A DNA stretch of 64,000 nt from Asterella californica (lineage: Eukaryota > Streptophyta > Marchantiopsida > Marchantiales > Aytoniaceae). This document shows, one piece after another, positions 44,131-56,535 of this stretch. The notes beneath the pieces are model-generated. The model saw only the letters and a list, made by a program, of their open reading frames with translations, had not been told where the DNA came from and did not search any database. The stretch lies in the NCBI GenBank assembly GCA_036924285.1, contig JAYKYS010000005.1, positions 3,286,001-3,350,000 on the forward strand. Reading direction: 5' to 3'. Position numbers and translations under genes: made by a program. Each line of letters opens with the position of its first letter. Position 1 is the first letter of the stretch.

Positions 44131-45731
44131 GGAACCACGTAAACATTTTTAATTTTTAAATTCAAATTTTTTCTCAATTTTCACTTCGTTAGATAGCATT
44201 TACTGATCGCATTTACTGATCGTGATGTTTTATATTCTATCCGCACATATGGAAAACTTGATATGAAAAAACCCATGAGATCTAGAATGGCTTGATTCGA
44301 ATAACAGTGAAGACTGAAGTAGAACAGAATAGTAAACGCCAAAGTAACGATAATAAAATCATGAGACACTTTACTAAGCTTCAGTCCATTTTACAGGATG
44401 GTTTGAGCTGTACTGTATCGGTTTGAATTGTGTACAAAGTTGTCGTAAATGATGAAAATTAAGCTCACGACAACAGCCAGATGATTTTAATACCCATTCA
44501 CCCAAATTTGTTTTCCTCAACCAGATAACAGAGACGGTTCCTCCACCTAATAATGATCGACGAGTAACTGCATCACTGTTACAGGAGTCCTCCTGTATAA
44601 GATTCAAATCTGTATTCAAATTTTCATCTCCATCCGTCGAGATTGTATTCTGCATAGTATCCACTTGAATATCCACACTTCTGACAACACATAATTCTAA
44701 GGCACCGATAGAACATCTTTCTAAATGTTGTGCTAACATTACATCTGCTACTTCAGGGTATGGTGGAGGGTGGGTCACACATCCAACTCTATACATGAAG
44801 TCACGAGGTCGATAGTCTTCCATCTCCAGAGCCAATACTTCATTTGGCCGCTGTCTCTGTAATGGAATGAACTTGTACCTGAGTTGAGAGATTGGTCTAT
44901 AGTTATCTGCTTCAAAACTCTTCTCCCTGGCATCCAAGAGCTGCATGCCTGAAATTTCATCAATCTTTGGCTCTTCCGTCTCCACAGCAGGCCTGGCGGT
45001 GCATGTTGTGATGTTGAAAAGCCATCTGCACTCAAAGAAGATCTCAGTCATATCTTGACATTTGTGATAAAAGAAACGCACGATTCTTGCTTTCCAGTTC
45101 CAATAAAAGGCAATTTCTTTGTTGTTGTCTTCTAGTACAACAACATAATCACCTGGGCGAAAGATCACCCCTCTCATCATGACAGACTTCAGAGCTATAA
45201 CATTCTCACTTAAGATAATATTCTCTATATCTGAGACTATAAACCTAGAACTCCAAAACTTCATCAAATAATCTCTCAGTCCTCTGTGGTTGAGTTCACC
45301 TCTCTTCGGTATCTTAGACCCTACAGCTATTCATTTCCTAAGTACCTGCACACAAGAACTAGTAAATGCTTCAACTGAAACAGCGTTCCAAATAGATTGT
45401 GCTAGATCTTGCGTTAGCACTAGTACAATGTGCTTCATATGTGACTCTTGACACACTGTTGAAGTCTGTGACAAACCGCCAACACCATGAAGATACTGAT
45501 GTATCTTTTGTTGTATCCTCTGATATGGCAACAAACCATCATCGTCTGTCCATATCTGTGCACAACAGGCACTGAAAAACACCCGTGCGTGATGGGCTAT
45601 TAAAGTAGCTTCCATGTTCTATCGATTCGTGCTGACATTATTGTATCCCGATACCATCCTCTCAAAACTGTAGCACCAGTATACGTAAGATGGTCCATGA
45701 CGATGAATATCGTCTATCATTTCTCCATTTC

Positions 45732-45924
45732 CTGAAAAGCACAGAACATTAGTTGACCCAAAAAATCTCAACTGATGCAAAATACGAGCAAAGTCATGAT
45801 CGGATCTAACAGAAAGTAAATGACCAGAGCAACATAAAGCATAGTATTACTAGTCAAAGAGACAGATCAAGACGAGACCATGAAGGTGCACATAGTGAGA
45901 AGGTAAAACAACTTGTAATCTTAC
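45732..45924 (-). other. CACTA transposase intron
   Basis: On the minus strand the donor is GCAG|GTAAGA and the acceptor TTTTCAG|GAAATG. The join reads EHVAGNGEMIDD and leads into the conserved HGPSYVYW block. Confidence 0.75.
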
Positions 45925-47038
45925 CTGCCACATGCTCCAGTATAGATCCATTCGCACCAAGAAATTCTTCTACTCGTATTCTCCATGATGCAAACAACAT
46001 CTTACTTCTGGCCAGCATGACTTCTGTCCAACCGACTTCTGATAGAGACTGAAGATAAAATATGCGACCAATCTCTGTTACTAGCACTCCAAGGGCACCA
46101 AGTCCGTGATCCGTACCGTAGCCCAACATATGTAAGATATGAGGGACACAGAAGATAACAAACCGTGTGTACTCCTCAGCCTTGAAGTATCCTAGTCGAG
46201 AGAATGGATCTTTAGGCCATCGACCAAATAAACCTCGTGGTTTTTTGCGAGTGACTTCAGCCAGTGCTCCTAAAAAGACTTCTTTTCGTTCTGGAGATAT
46301 CTCTGTCTCTTTCTTCAGAGCTTCAACAAACTTTTTGAATAAACCCAAAGCAAGCACATGCATTGGATCGTAAATCAGATCTAAAGAAAGATCAAATTTA
46401 TACAATTTGAATAATCTCCAAGCAGACGATTTTCCTACAATGCCTGAGCGTACAGATACTGCTTTCTTGTGAGTAAGACTTTCACACAGAGCTAATTCAG
46501 AGACTGCGCTAGATAACTCTACAATGCTTTTCTTCGACGGTGGATAACGCATCAGCTTTCTGTTACCTCCATATTCAAACACTCCTCCCACTCCTGTTCC
46601 AGGCGTAACTCTCCATTGGCTTGGCACCCAGCATCGTCTACAGCCCGACTTTCCACCATTTGTAAATCCTCCAAACTTACATTGTGCCGGGTGATCCCCA
46701 GCAAACAACACCAACATCCCTCGTAACACGAATCTCTTAGAAAGATCTCCAGCAGCATCAATCAAGCTAGCAGGATATGCATACTCAATCTCAATTCCAT
46801 CAACGAAAAACTTCTGGAGATCTTGAATGATTGGTTCCAAGAAAATGTCCAGAGAATCTGCCTTCGCTCTTGCATCATCTCTAGTAGCTGGTATGAACAA
46901 GATCGGCATTTCGGGTAAGGTACAACGACCACCCGCATTCAGTATTTTCAGTATCACTGTCCATGTGCTTTTGTATGTCGTTGTGACAGACTGATAACCG
47001 TCCCAGTAAGCCAAGAGAGCTATATTACGTGGGTCTCC

Positions 47039-47158
47039 CTGCAAAACAACAAACACATATGTTACATTCAAAACATCAGGTCGATTCTATCAACAAAAAA
47101 AACAAACGCATATGACATCATTTAAATAACAGAAGTAGTAGGATGAAAGTGTACATAC
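47039..47158 (-). other. CACTA transposase intron
   Basis: On the minus strand the donor is AAA|GTATGT and the acceptor TTTTGCAG|GGAGAC. The join reads KRKTTKGDPRNIALLAYWDG, placing the catalytic block in frame. Confidence 0.8.
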
Positions 47159-48650
47159 TTTGGTTGTCTTTCGTTTCGTGCAGATTCGAGTCCCACAGTT
47201 TTTATAGAGAAAACTGTACATCTCAGTTTCAACATCAAAATTTCTTGGATTATCTACTTCTTCGCATCTAGGGTATATAGTTGAATATACCTCCCAACAT
47301 GTACGACAAAGCACTGAGACTTCAAACTCATGGGAAGAATCCCAAAACCAAGAAACTTGTTTTGCTTTTGTCCCATCCCACCATTCCTTTACGGGGAAAT
47401 GTGGGAGATATTCAACATATACTGTGGATGCGGATGAGCTAAACCAATGACTTTTTGATCGCCACATTCTCAGCATTCCATGGCAAAAGGTTCGTGATGA
47501 ACAAAGCTTCTTGAATATCCCAGCAACTGGAATGTAATCAAATGGTAACATGTTTCTCCTCAAGACAGTACAATCCATGCGTTCACACCTCTCACCACAA
47601 GATTCACAATCTCGTTTCAACCCGGATCTGGGTTTCGTCAAACACATGCATCTCTGAGCATGTGCTCTATATCTTTCTTGTTCACTAGGTCCATAAGGAA
47701 TAGAATCATGTATACCATCATTCTGTCCCCAGCACAATCTCCACCGAACTGGTTGGGACATACCTGCTGCTCTGTAAGTATTCATGACAGAATCAAAGCT
47801 GGACAATGATTTTAATCCCATCTCTCCTCCCTTCCATTCATCACCAGCATATCTAAGTAGAGAACCGAGCTTCATATGCTGATAGTCTGGAGGATGTTTT
47901 GGAAGTATAGGTGTACTACATTTCTCCAACAATGTTTTGAAGATCTCATCCTGCACCTCAATAACAATCTTACATTTGTCCAACGTATACTGAAGTTTCC
48001 ATGTCTTCCTATAGATGGCTTCATCGGGTGTACACAGACAAGCACACAGCTTCCGAAACAGACCTAACCATGGGAAAACTTATGGGATGCGGGATCTCGT
48101 CCAAGCTCACGTCTAAGCTCACTGGATTTGTAACTTCATCTTGTTGGCTCTCAAAAAAGTTTGGATCAAAACTTCTCATCACAGACCTCATTTGAGAATA
48201 CCTCCATAACGTTGAGTGGTAGGATTGAAGTCTTGCTTGAACTTCTGATGGTCTTGAACCATCCCTTATGATAACGTTCTCTGCATGACTTTTGACTCTC
48301 TCTCTTTCCACTACAATCTCGGAGGCCAGTTCTCCTGAACGATCTTTCTGTTTATGTTGACGTAAAGTACGACTGCTGACGAATTGATATCTCCTGTCGG
48401 GACGAGCTCTCCTACACATATACTCACAATTTCTCTCTGGACTCTCTCAAGTCCATGGTCGATCATAGAAAGGTCCAAATTACTCAGTGCATCAAGTGAA
48501 CTGAGGGTACCACGGAGCGAAGTCGTAATCTGTATTCTATGACACATCTACACCAGTAACGCTCTCTAGCTGCAAATGAACTACCTCTAATTGTAACGAA
48601 AGTGTACGTGAAGAGTGTCGAATGAAACTGAATTGTGACTTGATCCCTCC

Positions 48651-49270
48651 TCCAGGAGTCTCTCTGCTAGATCCCTCACCTGTCTCTGGCGGACCTTCAT
48701 GATCACAAGAACATGAGATTAAGTTCCCTCTCGAGGACTGCGAGGACTAAGGTAAGTGATACCACTCAGGCTTCCAAACCTGAACTAACCTCAGATCTAG
48801 GACTTTTGATACTACACCGTAGTCGCAAGTTTTCAAACCAATTCATCTTCTTTTCTCCATCGTGGAAGATTAGGTACGTGCTAACTCTAGATCTAGCTGT
48901 ACTTTCGGCGCCTAGATCGGTCATTAAATTGGAACAAGCCTGCGCAACAACTTCCGAGTCAGCATGACAGATGATCTGATGAAGATGCTTGTACATACCT
49001 ACTTCTGCCCCGTAGCTTATCAGGTGGAGGTCGTGGACGTGAACGTCAGTTCAGAAGTCATGAGACAAACCGCACAGCTCCTAACTGTAGCTCCTTCCAC
49101 TTATATATATGCTCAATAATCTAGTGCCTAGACCTGATATCATGCATCAAAAGATATAAAATAATCAAAAGACTGCATAGCGCAAAAAATGAAAGGTCTA
49201 ACCTTCTCTTCAGACAAGCATGTCATACACCACCACAAGACATCTTGCTTTAGACTCCCTTGTTTCAGTC
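48651..49270. other. Unassigned spacer, possibly CACTA 5' end
   Basis: It may contain the 5' untranslated part of the transposon. TATATATAT at 49103 and CTAGTG at 49121 are the only features noted. The frames at 48713-48967 and 48766-48996 overlap antisense and lack motifs. Confidence 0.35.
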
Positions 49271-51452
49271 AGTTCATTTCTACGGTAGAGGCTGGTGGAA
49301 AATTAAGACTACAAGCTAGAGAACTATCTCAAGAAGTGAAAAGAAAAGAAAGCGACGGCTAGGTGTGAATGAAAAACTTACACTTATCCAAGAAAATGAA
49401 AACAACCTTGCGTGAGCTTCGTCCATCCTGAACCTCGATACAACCACATACGGTGCCTCAATGCATCAGCTCGTGTAAACTTTATCGCTCCATAACTTGG
49501 TTATGGAGAGATAAAGTTTGAATAATATCGTCAATAGAAGTCTGAATACAACCTAATTACATCTCTGGTCTTCGATCTTAGCTCTTATCGGATCTCCTGT
49601 TGAATTTTTGTCCCAAGTTTTCGTCGCACTCTAGGGAAAAACAGTCTCAGTCAAACTTCATCAGCACGCAGGAGTGAGAGGTTAGGCTATAGATGCACAA
49701 GAAAAGCTAAAGCTTTTGGATATTTCCAACTCATCAGGGCCTCGTCTTTCCAGAGTTCACATTTAGTTCCGAAGTTGGGGTGCGCTAACCTTAACTCCTG
49801 TCTTTGTGTATAGGTAGGAATCCAAAGCAGATTACACAAAAACGACGGAGTAAACGGTAGCACGGAAACTGGAGTCAGAACAGAACAAAGTCATAAACAG
49901 AGAGTTAATGCATTAACCCGGATCTCAAAATTGTCACAATAGCGATAACAAGATATTTCAGTTTGTGCCGTCAATGATATCAATGTCATTTGGCGTACTA
50001 AAGCCAAGAGAAATCTTCACTTTGATGATTTGATCCTGAACGAGACACTGCATAAGCCAATGAAAATCCCCACTTCGAGAAACGAAACCAGAACTTGGCA
50101 AGGTATATAGGAAATATACCTTGCCAAGTTCTGTGATCCTTTCCTTTGTCGTCAGAAGGATCGCAGTTTCATTCAGATCCTCGAGGAACGTAAGGTTTCC
50201 TAAGAAGTGGACACCCAAAAAATGATTATTAGCTAGTTGTAATTGGCAGCCTGATTTGATCATAGTCGTCCTTGCAGGAGGTTCATAAACATTCAACCAC
50301 AGACTTGGCTTTCTCTCGAAACAGTGACATGTGGATAAGCCGTGAGGCAAACTTAAAACCAATCGTTACACAGGGAACGCGCGCTCACATGGACACCGGA
50401 TAACTTTACTCGCACATAACGGCAGTCCGTAGGATGTTCAGTGGTTGTTTTGTCTGGTCTCCGACTGGCCGGCTGGGTGCTCACGTTTAGTTTTCTCATG
50501 TGAATTAACAAGCCACGAGGTCCACTGAATTTCAAGTTTTTTATACTAAGTACTTAGGGTCTTAAGAAAATCGATTTTTGTTAATTGTTCTTTTAATTTG
50601 ATATTGCTGTACTTTTCCTTTTAAGGTATATGGATACCTAGTTTTCCAAGTGAATTTTGAAGCCACTAGGTCCACTGATTTCAGATCTTATACCAAATGC
50701 ATAGGGTCTTAACAAAATCGATATTTGTTTATTGGTATATTATTCTTTTCATTTATTATTACTACCGCTTTCCTTTTAAGGTATTTGGACATTTAGCTTT
50801 CTCAAGTGAATTAACAAGCCACGAGGTCACTGAATTTCAGGTTTTATATAAAATGCATAGGGTCTTCGACCTCGAGTATGAGTATAAAATCATGAAAGAG
50901 GATAGCCTCTTTTCCTCTTAGTGTGTATTTTGAGTATGAAGAAATGATTATTTTTGTTTCCACAAACCCAGAAATCTTCATTTCAACATTTCTCTATCAG
51001 TAGTCAATTGTTTGTTTTCAGATGAATCATAACGTGTAAAGTTGGGGAATAGCTTATTCAGAGATTCCAAGTTATGATGAAGACGTAGTCACCAAAACCA
51101 CTTTCTGCATAACGATTAAATTTCTCAATTCTATAAAAGCAAATCCGCAAAATAAGTCTTTGTGGGTCCTTCGGAGCACATGTAGTCATACTCCTTCTGT
51201 AAGAAAACTGACATTTTTATTAGTTTATTATTTATTAGTTTAATAATTTATAAATATTCATTTATTATTGAATGTTTTTTAAATTACTGCATTTGTATAC
51301 TATAACTAAATTATTCTTCATTCAGAATCCCAGTAAACGTTAGGGCTACTATCACTTTATATGAGACACTTGAGTTCTTCACACTTTAAACTTGAGTACG
51401 ATTACAAGTGCTCATGGTCACCTAGAATATCTCATTAACCGTTATGCAAAAA
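49271..51452. repeat. Left arm of large inverted repeat
   Basis: Its reverse complement aligns with 53958-56443. Outer-end markers are AGTTCATTTCTACGGTAGAG here and its complement at 56424-56443. Inner-end markers are CTCATTAACCGTTATGC here and its complement near 53965. This arm lacks about 320 bp present in the other arm (roughly 55491-55810). Small frames at 49958-50362 and 50353-50535 have counterparts in the other arm with different interruptions, so they are not convincing genes. Confidence 0.88.
50089..50133. repeat. Perfect 20-bp-arm hairpin
   Basis: CAGAACTTGGCAAGGTATAT and its exact reverse complement flank AGGAA. The corresponding place in the other arm (about 55295-55325) has only the short GGAAATATATCC seed and no long hairpin. 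Confidence 0.95.
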
Positions 51453-52055
51453 ATACTTTGGTGATTAATATTACGTACTTGTCCCAACTTGGAATCTAAG
51501 AAATCAAATTAGAGCTATTCACGAGCTTTAGAATTGATGATTCGTTTCAAAAAAAAATACTTTGAGTTAATATTGAGTACTCCAAAAAATTATTGGTTAA
51601 GATTTTTTCTAAATGATTCAGTTTTAAACAGTTTGGTGTTTACATATAGTCTATATATGATACATATATTATATACATAATATACATAAATACGTAAAGA
51701 TATAGTCCAAGAATTTCATTCAAACATAGATTGTCATTCGAGATACTTACCTGTAGTCTGCAGGATTTATTTTCCAGGAACAAAAATAATCGAAAAAACT
51801 ACCAGTTGACAGCCAATGATTTTTGATCGTTTTCTCATCTCAACCAAAGTTTGTTTTCTTTTCCTCTGTCAAAACGTGACTTTGGATGCATATTCGTCGC
51901 TTCCATCTGAAGATGGAAAAGAGATGCACCATAAAGATATTAGGAGGTGTCAAAGAGACTAACCTTACTCGAATATTCCTGCTTGGAGGGGGGAGTTTTT
52001 AGTTCAGCCAGGATCTGCTGCCGTTTTTTACTTGCCTTTCAGTCGTTTCTGTAGT
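51453..52055. other. Spacer of the inverted repeat
   Basis: No gene. 51475-51560 loosely matches 52345-52430 and 54308-54380, so more of the same repeat family is present in fragmentary form. Confidence 0.45.
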
Positions 52056-53495
52056 TTAGGGTTCAGTGAAATAATACTCGGTGACCTTGAGCACTTGTAG
52101 TCGTACTCAAGGTTTGAACCGTGAAGAACTCAAGTGTCTCCTATAAAGTGATAGTAGCACTAAACGTTTTCTGGGATTTTGAACGACGAATAATTTGTTT
52201 ATAAAATACAAGTGCTTCATTTTAAAAAGAGATCAATAATTCTTGAATATCTATAAATTGTTAAACTAAAAAGTAATAGACTAATAAAAATATCAGTTAT
52301 CTGAAAGCTAGAGTATGATCATGACTACAAGTGCTCCGGGTGAACCACAATCTTCATCCCAACTTGGAAACAAAAAATAAACTTAAAGTTATTCATCAGC
52401 TTTACATGATATGATTCATCTCAAAAGAAGCCATTGAGTACTAATAGAGAAATGTTAAGATGTAGATTTCTGGGTTTTTTGGAACAAAAGCAATCATTTC
52501 TTCATATTGAAAATACACTAAGAGGAAAAGAGGCTATTCTCTTTCATGGTTTTATACTCATACTCGAGGTAGAAGACCCTATGCATTTTATATAAAACCT
52601 GAAATTTAGTGCCCTCGTGGCTTGTTAATTCACTTGAGAAAGCTAAATGTCCAAATACCTTAAAAGGAAAGCGGTAGTAATAGTAAATTAAAAAAATAAT
52701 ATACCAATAAACAAATATCGATTTTGTTAAGACCTTATGCATTTAGTATAAGATCTGAAATCAGTGGACCTCATGGTTTCTTAATTCACTTGGAAAACTA
52801 GGTATCCATATACCTTAAAATGAAATGAATAGAAATATAAAATTAAAAGAATAATAGTCAATAAACAAATATCGATTTTTTGAAGACCCTATGTACTTAG
52901 TATAAAAGACCTGAATTTCAGTGGACCTCGTGGCTTGTTAATTCACATGAGAAAACTAAATCTGAGCACCCAGTCTGCCAATCGGAGACCGACAATACAG
53001 CCACTGACCATCCAGCGGGCTACCGTTATGTGCCATGCGAGCAGTGTTACCGGGTGTCCATGTGAGCGCACGTTCTATGTGTTACGATTTGGTGTTTAAG
53101 TTTACCTCACGGACCTCAGAGAATCACCCTTTTCTTACCAAGTGTGCCCATCATCATCCAATTTGAACTTGTTAGAACATCTCGCGTTTCTCGAAGGTCA
53201 ATGAGACTCCCCTTCTCACAACGAAGTTCCTTCATTCTGTAGGAAATATACCTCGTCAAGTTGTGGTTTCGCTTCTCGGAGTGCAGATTTTCATTGACTT
53301 TTGCAATCTTCTTTAAGTGTCGCGCGTTGCTCCGGATCATCAAAGTGAGGATTTCTCTTGGCTTTAGTATGCCAAATGGCATTGATATCACTGAAGGCAC
53401 AAACTGAAATATCTCGTTATCGCTATTGTGACAATTTTGATATCTTTCTTTATTCAACGAACAGCAGGGTAAAGGCAGCCGGATTTGATCTATAT
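52056..53495. repeat. Third, diverged unit in direct orientation to the right arm
   Basis: It follows the same order of blocks as 53985-55500: AGCACTTGTAGTCGTACTCAAG, TCAAGTGTCTC, the GAGGAAAAGAGGCTATTCTC block, the AATATCGATTTT-GTTAAGACC blocks, GGTGTCCATGTGAGCGC, TTTAAGTTTACCTCACGG and CTGAAATATCTCGTTATCGC. It is more diverged than the inverted pair are from each other. It suggests an initial tandem duplication and a later inversion or second insertion. Confidence 0.75.
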
Positions 53496-53957
53496 TTGAT
53501 ATCAAATATAGATTGCAAGTGACAGCTTAACAACATACCGTACTATCCATTGTTTATTCAACTGCAACTAATATAATGTAGAAGCCAAAGTCAGTTTCTG
53601 ATGAAAATTGATCTAAGACTCTGAACCTCTCAAAAGTGATTACAGTTGATTCTGAGTTGAACACATTCACATGGTGAACTAACTATATCTATCATCACTA
53701 AAATAATTAAGAAGCCAATGTCACTTTCTTATGAAAATTAATCTAAGACTCTGAACCTCTAAAATAAAGTGTCTTGTGAATAAAAATTTATATTCCATGT
53801 CATCGGTATATATATTATGATTTTTTCGAACAATACTTGAAAATATCAATTTTCTTAAAGCTAGAGTATGACTACAAGTGCCCCAGGTGAACCACAAAGA
53901 CATTATTTTGTGGGTTAGCTTTTATAGAACTGAGAAACTGTTATACAAAAAGTGGTT
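53496..53957. other. Unassigned, between repeat units
   Basis: Contains a 54-base stretch of AAAATT-GATCTAAGACTCTGAACCTC type twice (about 53603 and 53735). No gene. Confidence 0.4.
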
Positions 53958-56443
53958 TGGTTTTTTGCATAACGGTTAATGAGGTATTCTAGGTGACCAT
54001 GAGCACTTGTAATCGTACTCAAGCTTTATCTGGTCGATGAACTCAAGTGTCTCATATAAAGTGATAGTAGTCCTAACGTTTTCTGGGATTCTGAATGAAG
54101 AATAATTTAGTTACAGAATAGAAATGTAGTATTTAAAAAAATTCAATAATAAATGAATATTTGTAAATTATTAAACTAAAAAATAATAGACTAATAAAAA
54201 TATCAGTTTTCTTAAAGACCGAGTATGACTACATTATGCGGGTTTGCTTTTATAGAATTGAGAAATTTAACCGTTATGCAGAAAGTGGTTTTGGTGACTA
54301 CGTCTTCATCATAACTTGGAATCTTTGAATAAAAAATTAATCTAAAGCTATTCCTCAACTTTACACGTTATGATTCATCTCAAAACAAACTATTGAGTAC
54401 TGATAGAGAAATGTTGAGATGAAGATTTCTGGGTTTGTCTGAACAAAAGCAATCATTTCTCCATACTCAAAATACACTAAGAGGAAAAGAGGCTATTCTC
54501 TTTCATGATTTTAAACTCATACTCGAGGTCGAAGACCCTATGCATTTTGTATAAAACTTGAAATTCAGTGACCTAGTGGCTTGTTAATTCACTTGAGAAA
54601 GCTAAATGTCCAAATACCTTAAAAGGAAAGTGGTAGTTATAGTAAATTAAAAGAATAATATACCAATAAACAAATATCGATTTTGTTTAAGACCCTATGC
54701 ATTTGGTATAAGATCTGAAATCAGTGGACCTAGTGGCTTCAAAATTCACTTGGAAAACTAGGTATCCATATACCTTAAAAGGAAAAGTACAGCAATATCA
54801 AATTAAAAGAACAATTAACAAATATCGATTTTCTTAAGACCCTAAGTACTTAGTATAAAAAACTTGAAATTCAGTGGACCTCGTGGCTTGTTAATTCACA
54901 TGAGAAAACTAAACGTGAGCACCCAGCCGGCCAACAGGAGACCAGACAAAACAACCACTGAACATTCTGCGGACTGCCGTTATGTGCGAGCAGTGTTGTC
55001 AGGTGTCCATGTGAGCGCGCGCGTTCCCTGTATGACAATTGGTTTTAAGTTTACCTCACGGTCTTCACATGTCACCGTTTGGAAAAGAAAGCCAAGTCTG
55101 TTGTTGAATGTTTATGAACCTCCTGCGAGGACGACTAAGCGCATGTTGCCGCGGCTATGGTCAAATCAGGCTGCCAATTACAACTAACTAACTAAATAAT
55201 CATTTTTTGGGGGTCCACTTCTTAGGAAACCCGACGTTCCTTGAGGATCTAAATGAGACTTCGATCCTTCTGACAACGATGTTCCTTCGTTCTTGCAGGA
55301 AATATATCCTGCCAAGTTCTGGTTTCGCTTCTCAGAGTGAAGATTTTCATTGGCTAATGCAGTGTCTCGCTCAGGATCAAATCATCATAGTGAAGATTTC
55401 TCTTGGCTTTAGTACGCCAAATGGCATTGATATCATTGACGACACAAACTGAAATATCTCGTTATCGCTATTGTGACAATTTTGAGATCTTTTTTGTTCA
55501 GCGAACAGCAGGGTAAGGCTCAGCTTGATTAAGCGAGGCATGAGAAACACAACTAGACTAAATCTGATGGATATCTGGTGTTGGTAGTGATTCCTAAGAA
55601 CCAGCCTTGTCGCTCTCAGCTTGGTGACGCGTGTGGATGTTTGGAATCCTAACTTTATGGCTGCTAGGTCCACCAGGATTCCCACTTGGGAGCAACTTAT
55701 ACTTTTGATATCTGTTTGTTTGTCCTTTCCCGCAAGTGATTCCAGAGTTGTGTTCAACTTTTGGAGATCTATCTTTCATCGGTTCTGGCAGAAAAATGCA
55801 TTAATTCTTCCCGGGGTTAATGCATTAACTCTCTGTTTATGACTTTGTTCTGTTCTGACTGCAGTTTCCGTGCTACCGTTTACTCCGTCATTTTTGTGTA
55901 ATCTGCTTTGGATTCCTACCTATACAAAAAGACAAGAGTTAAGGTTAGTGCGCCTCGACTTCGGAACTAAATGTGAACTCTAGAAAGACGAGGCCCTGGT
56001 GAGTTGGAAATATCCAAAAGTTTTAACTTTTCTTGTGCATCTATAGCCTAACCTCTCACTCCTGCGTGCTGATGAAGTTCGACCGAGACTTTTTTTTTCC
56101 GTAGAGTGGGACGAAAATTTGGGACAAAAGTTCAACAGGAGACCCTATAAGAACTAGGATCGAAGATCAAATATGTAACTAGGTTGTATTCAGACTTCTA
56201 TTGAAGGATTGTGATGAGCTATGGAGCCATAAAGTTTGCACGAGCTGATGCATTGAGGCACCATATGTGGTTGTATCGAGGTTCAGGATGGACGAAGCCT
56301 ACGCAAGGTTGTTTTCATTTTCTTGGATAAGTCTAAGTTTTGCATTCACACCTAGCCGTCGCTTTCTTTTCTTTTCACTTCTTGAAATAGTTTTCTAGCT
56401 TGTAGTCTTAATTTTCCACCAGTCTCTATCGTAGAAATGAACT
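53958..56443. repeat. Right arm of large inverted repeat
   Basis: Reverse complement of 49271-51452 with an extra 320 bp. The extra part (55491-55810) includes TATCTGGTGTTGGTAGTG and might be an insertion or the ancestral state. Frames at 54864-55187 and 55207-55452 resemble frames in the left arm but are differently interrupted. Confidence 0.88.
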
Positions 56444-56535
56444 GCGGACTGCCGTTATGTGCGAGCAGTGTTGTCACGTGTCCATGTGAGCGCGCGTTCC
56501 CTGTGTGACAATTGGTTTTAAGTTTACCTCACGGT
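56443..56535. repeat. Duplicate of 54968-55062
   Basis: TGCGGACTGCCGTTATGTGC through TTTACCTCACGGT repeats the segment at 54968-55062 with only a few differences, directly outside the right end of the inverted repeat and directly before the 157-bp array. Confidence 0.85.

Larger units (their letters stand above)
44374..48550 (-). pseudogene. CACTA transposase (Tnp2 / Transposase_21 type), two nonsense codons
   Basis: The gene runs right to left. A zinc-finger-like head (CEYMCRR...VSSRTLRQH) lies near 48430-48370. PWLGLFRKLCACLCTPDEAIY and FDYIPVAGIFKKLCSSRTF follow within 48070-47480. The RNase H-like core has AYWDGYQS (first Asp near 47001), the GDHPAQCKFGGFTNGG and CRRC block (46700-46620), and IYDPMHVLALGLFKK (Asp near 46367). 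HGPSYVYWCYSFERMVSGYN (near 45690) and the C-terminal domain FRPGDYVVVLEDN...KARIVRFF (45180-45060) complete it. Two introns fit: 47039-47158 and 45732-45924, each restoring the frame. TAG at 45619-45621 and TGA at 45331-45333 interrupt the last exon, and the frame also changes near 48060. The source element is therefore defective. Confidence 0.82.
43819..48650 (-). mobile_element. CACTA (En/Spm-type) DNA transposon, degraded
   Basis: CACTAGGAAG at 43819 is a CACTA-type terminus located exactly where the duplicated host sequence is interrupted. Just inside lie scattered sub-terminal motifs TATGTAGGGAAATT (43845, 43884), TTCCTACATA (44021) and TTGTAGGGAA/TTCCCTACC (44096, 44117), in both orientations, as expected for transposase binding sites of this family. 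The minus-strand transposase follows from 48.5 to 44.4 kb. A matching terminus at the right was not found; CTAGTG at 49121 shares only six bases, so the right end is approximate and perhaps deleted. Confidence 0.75.

Noticed and set aside
49121..49126. CTAGTG as the right terminus of the CACTA element
   Set aside because: It matches the left terminus for only six bases and the flanking trinucleotides (AAT and CCT) do not agree as a target-site duplication.
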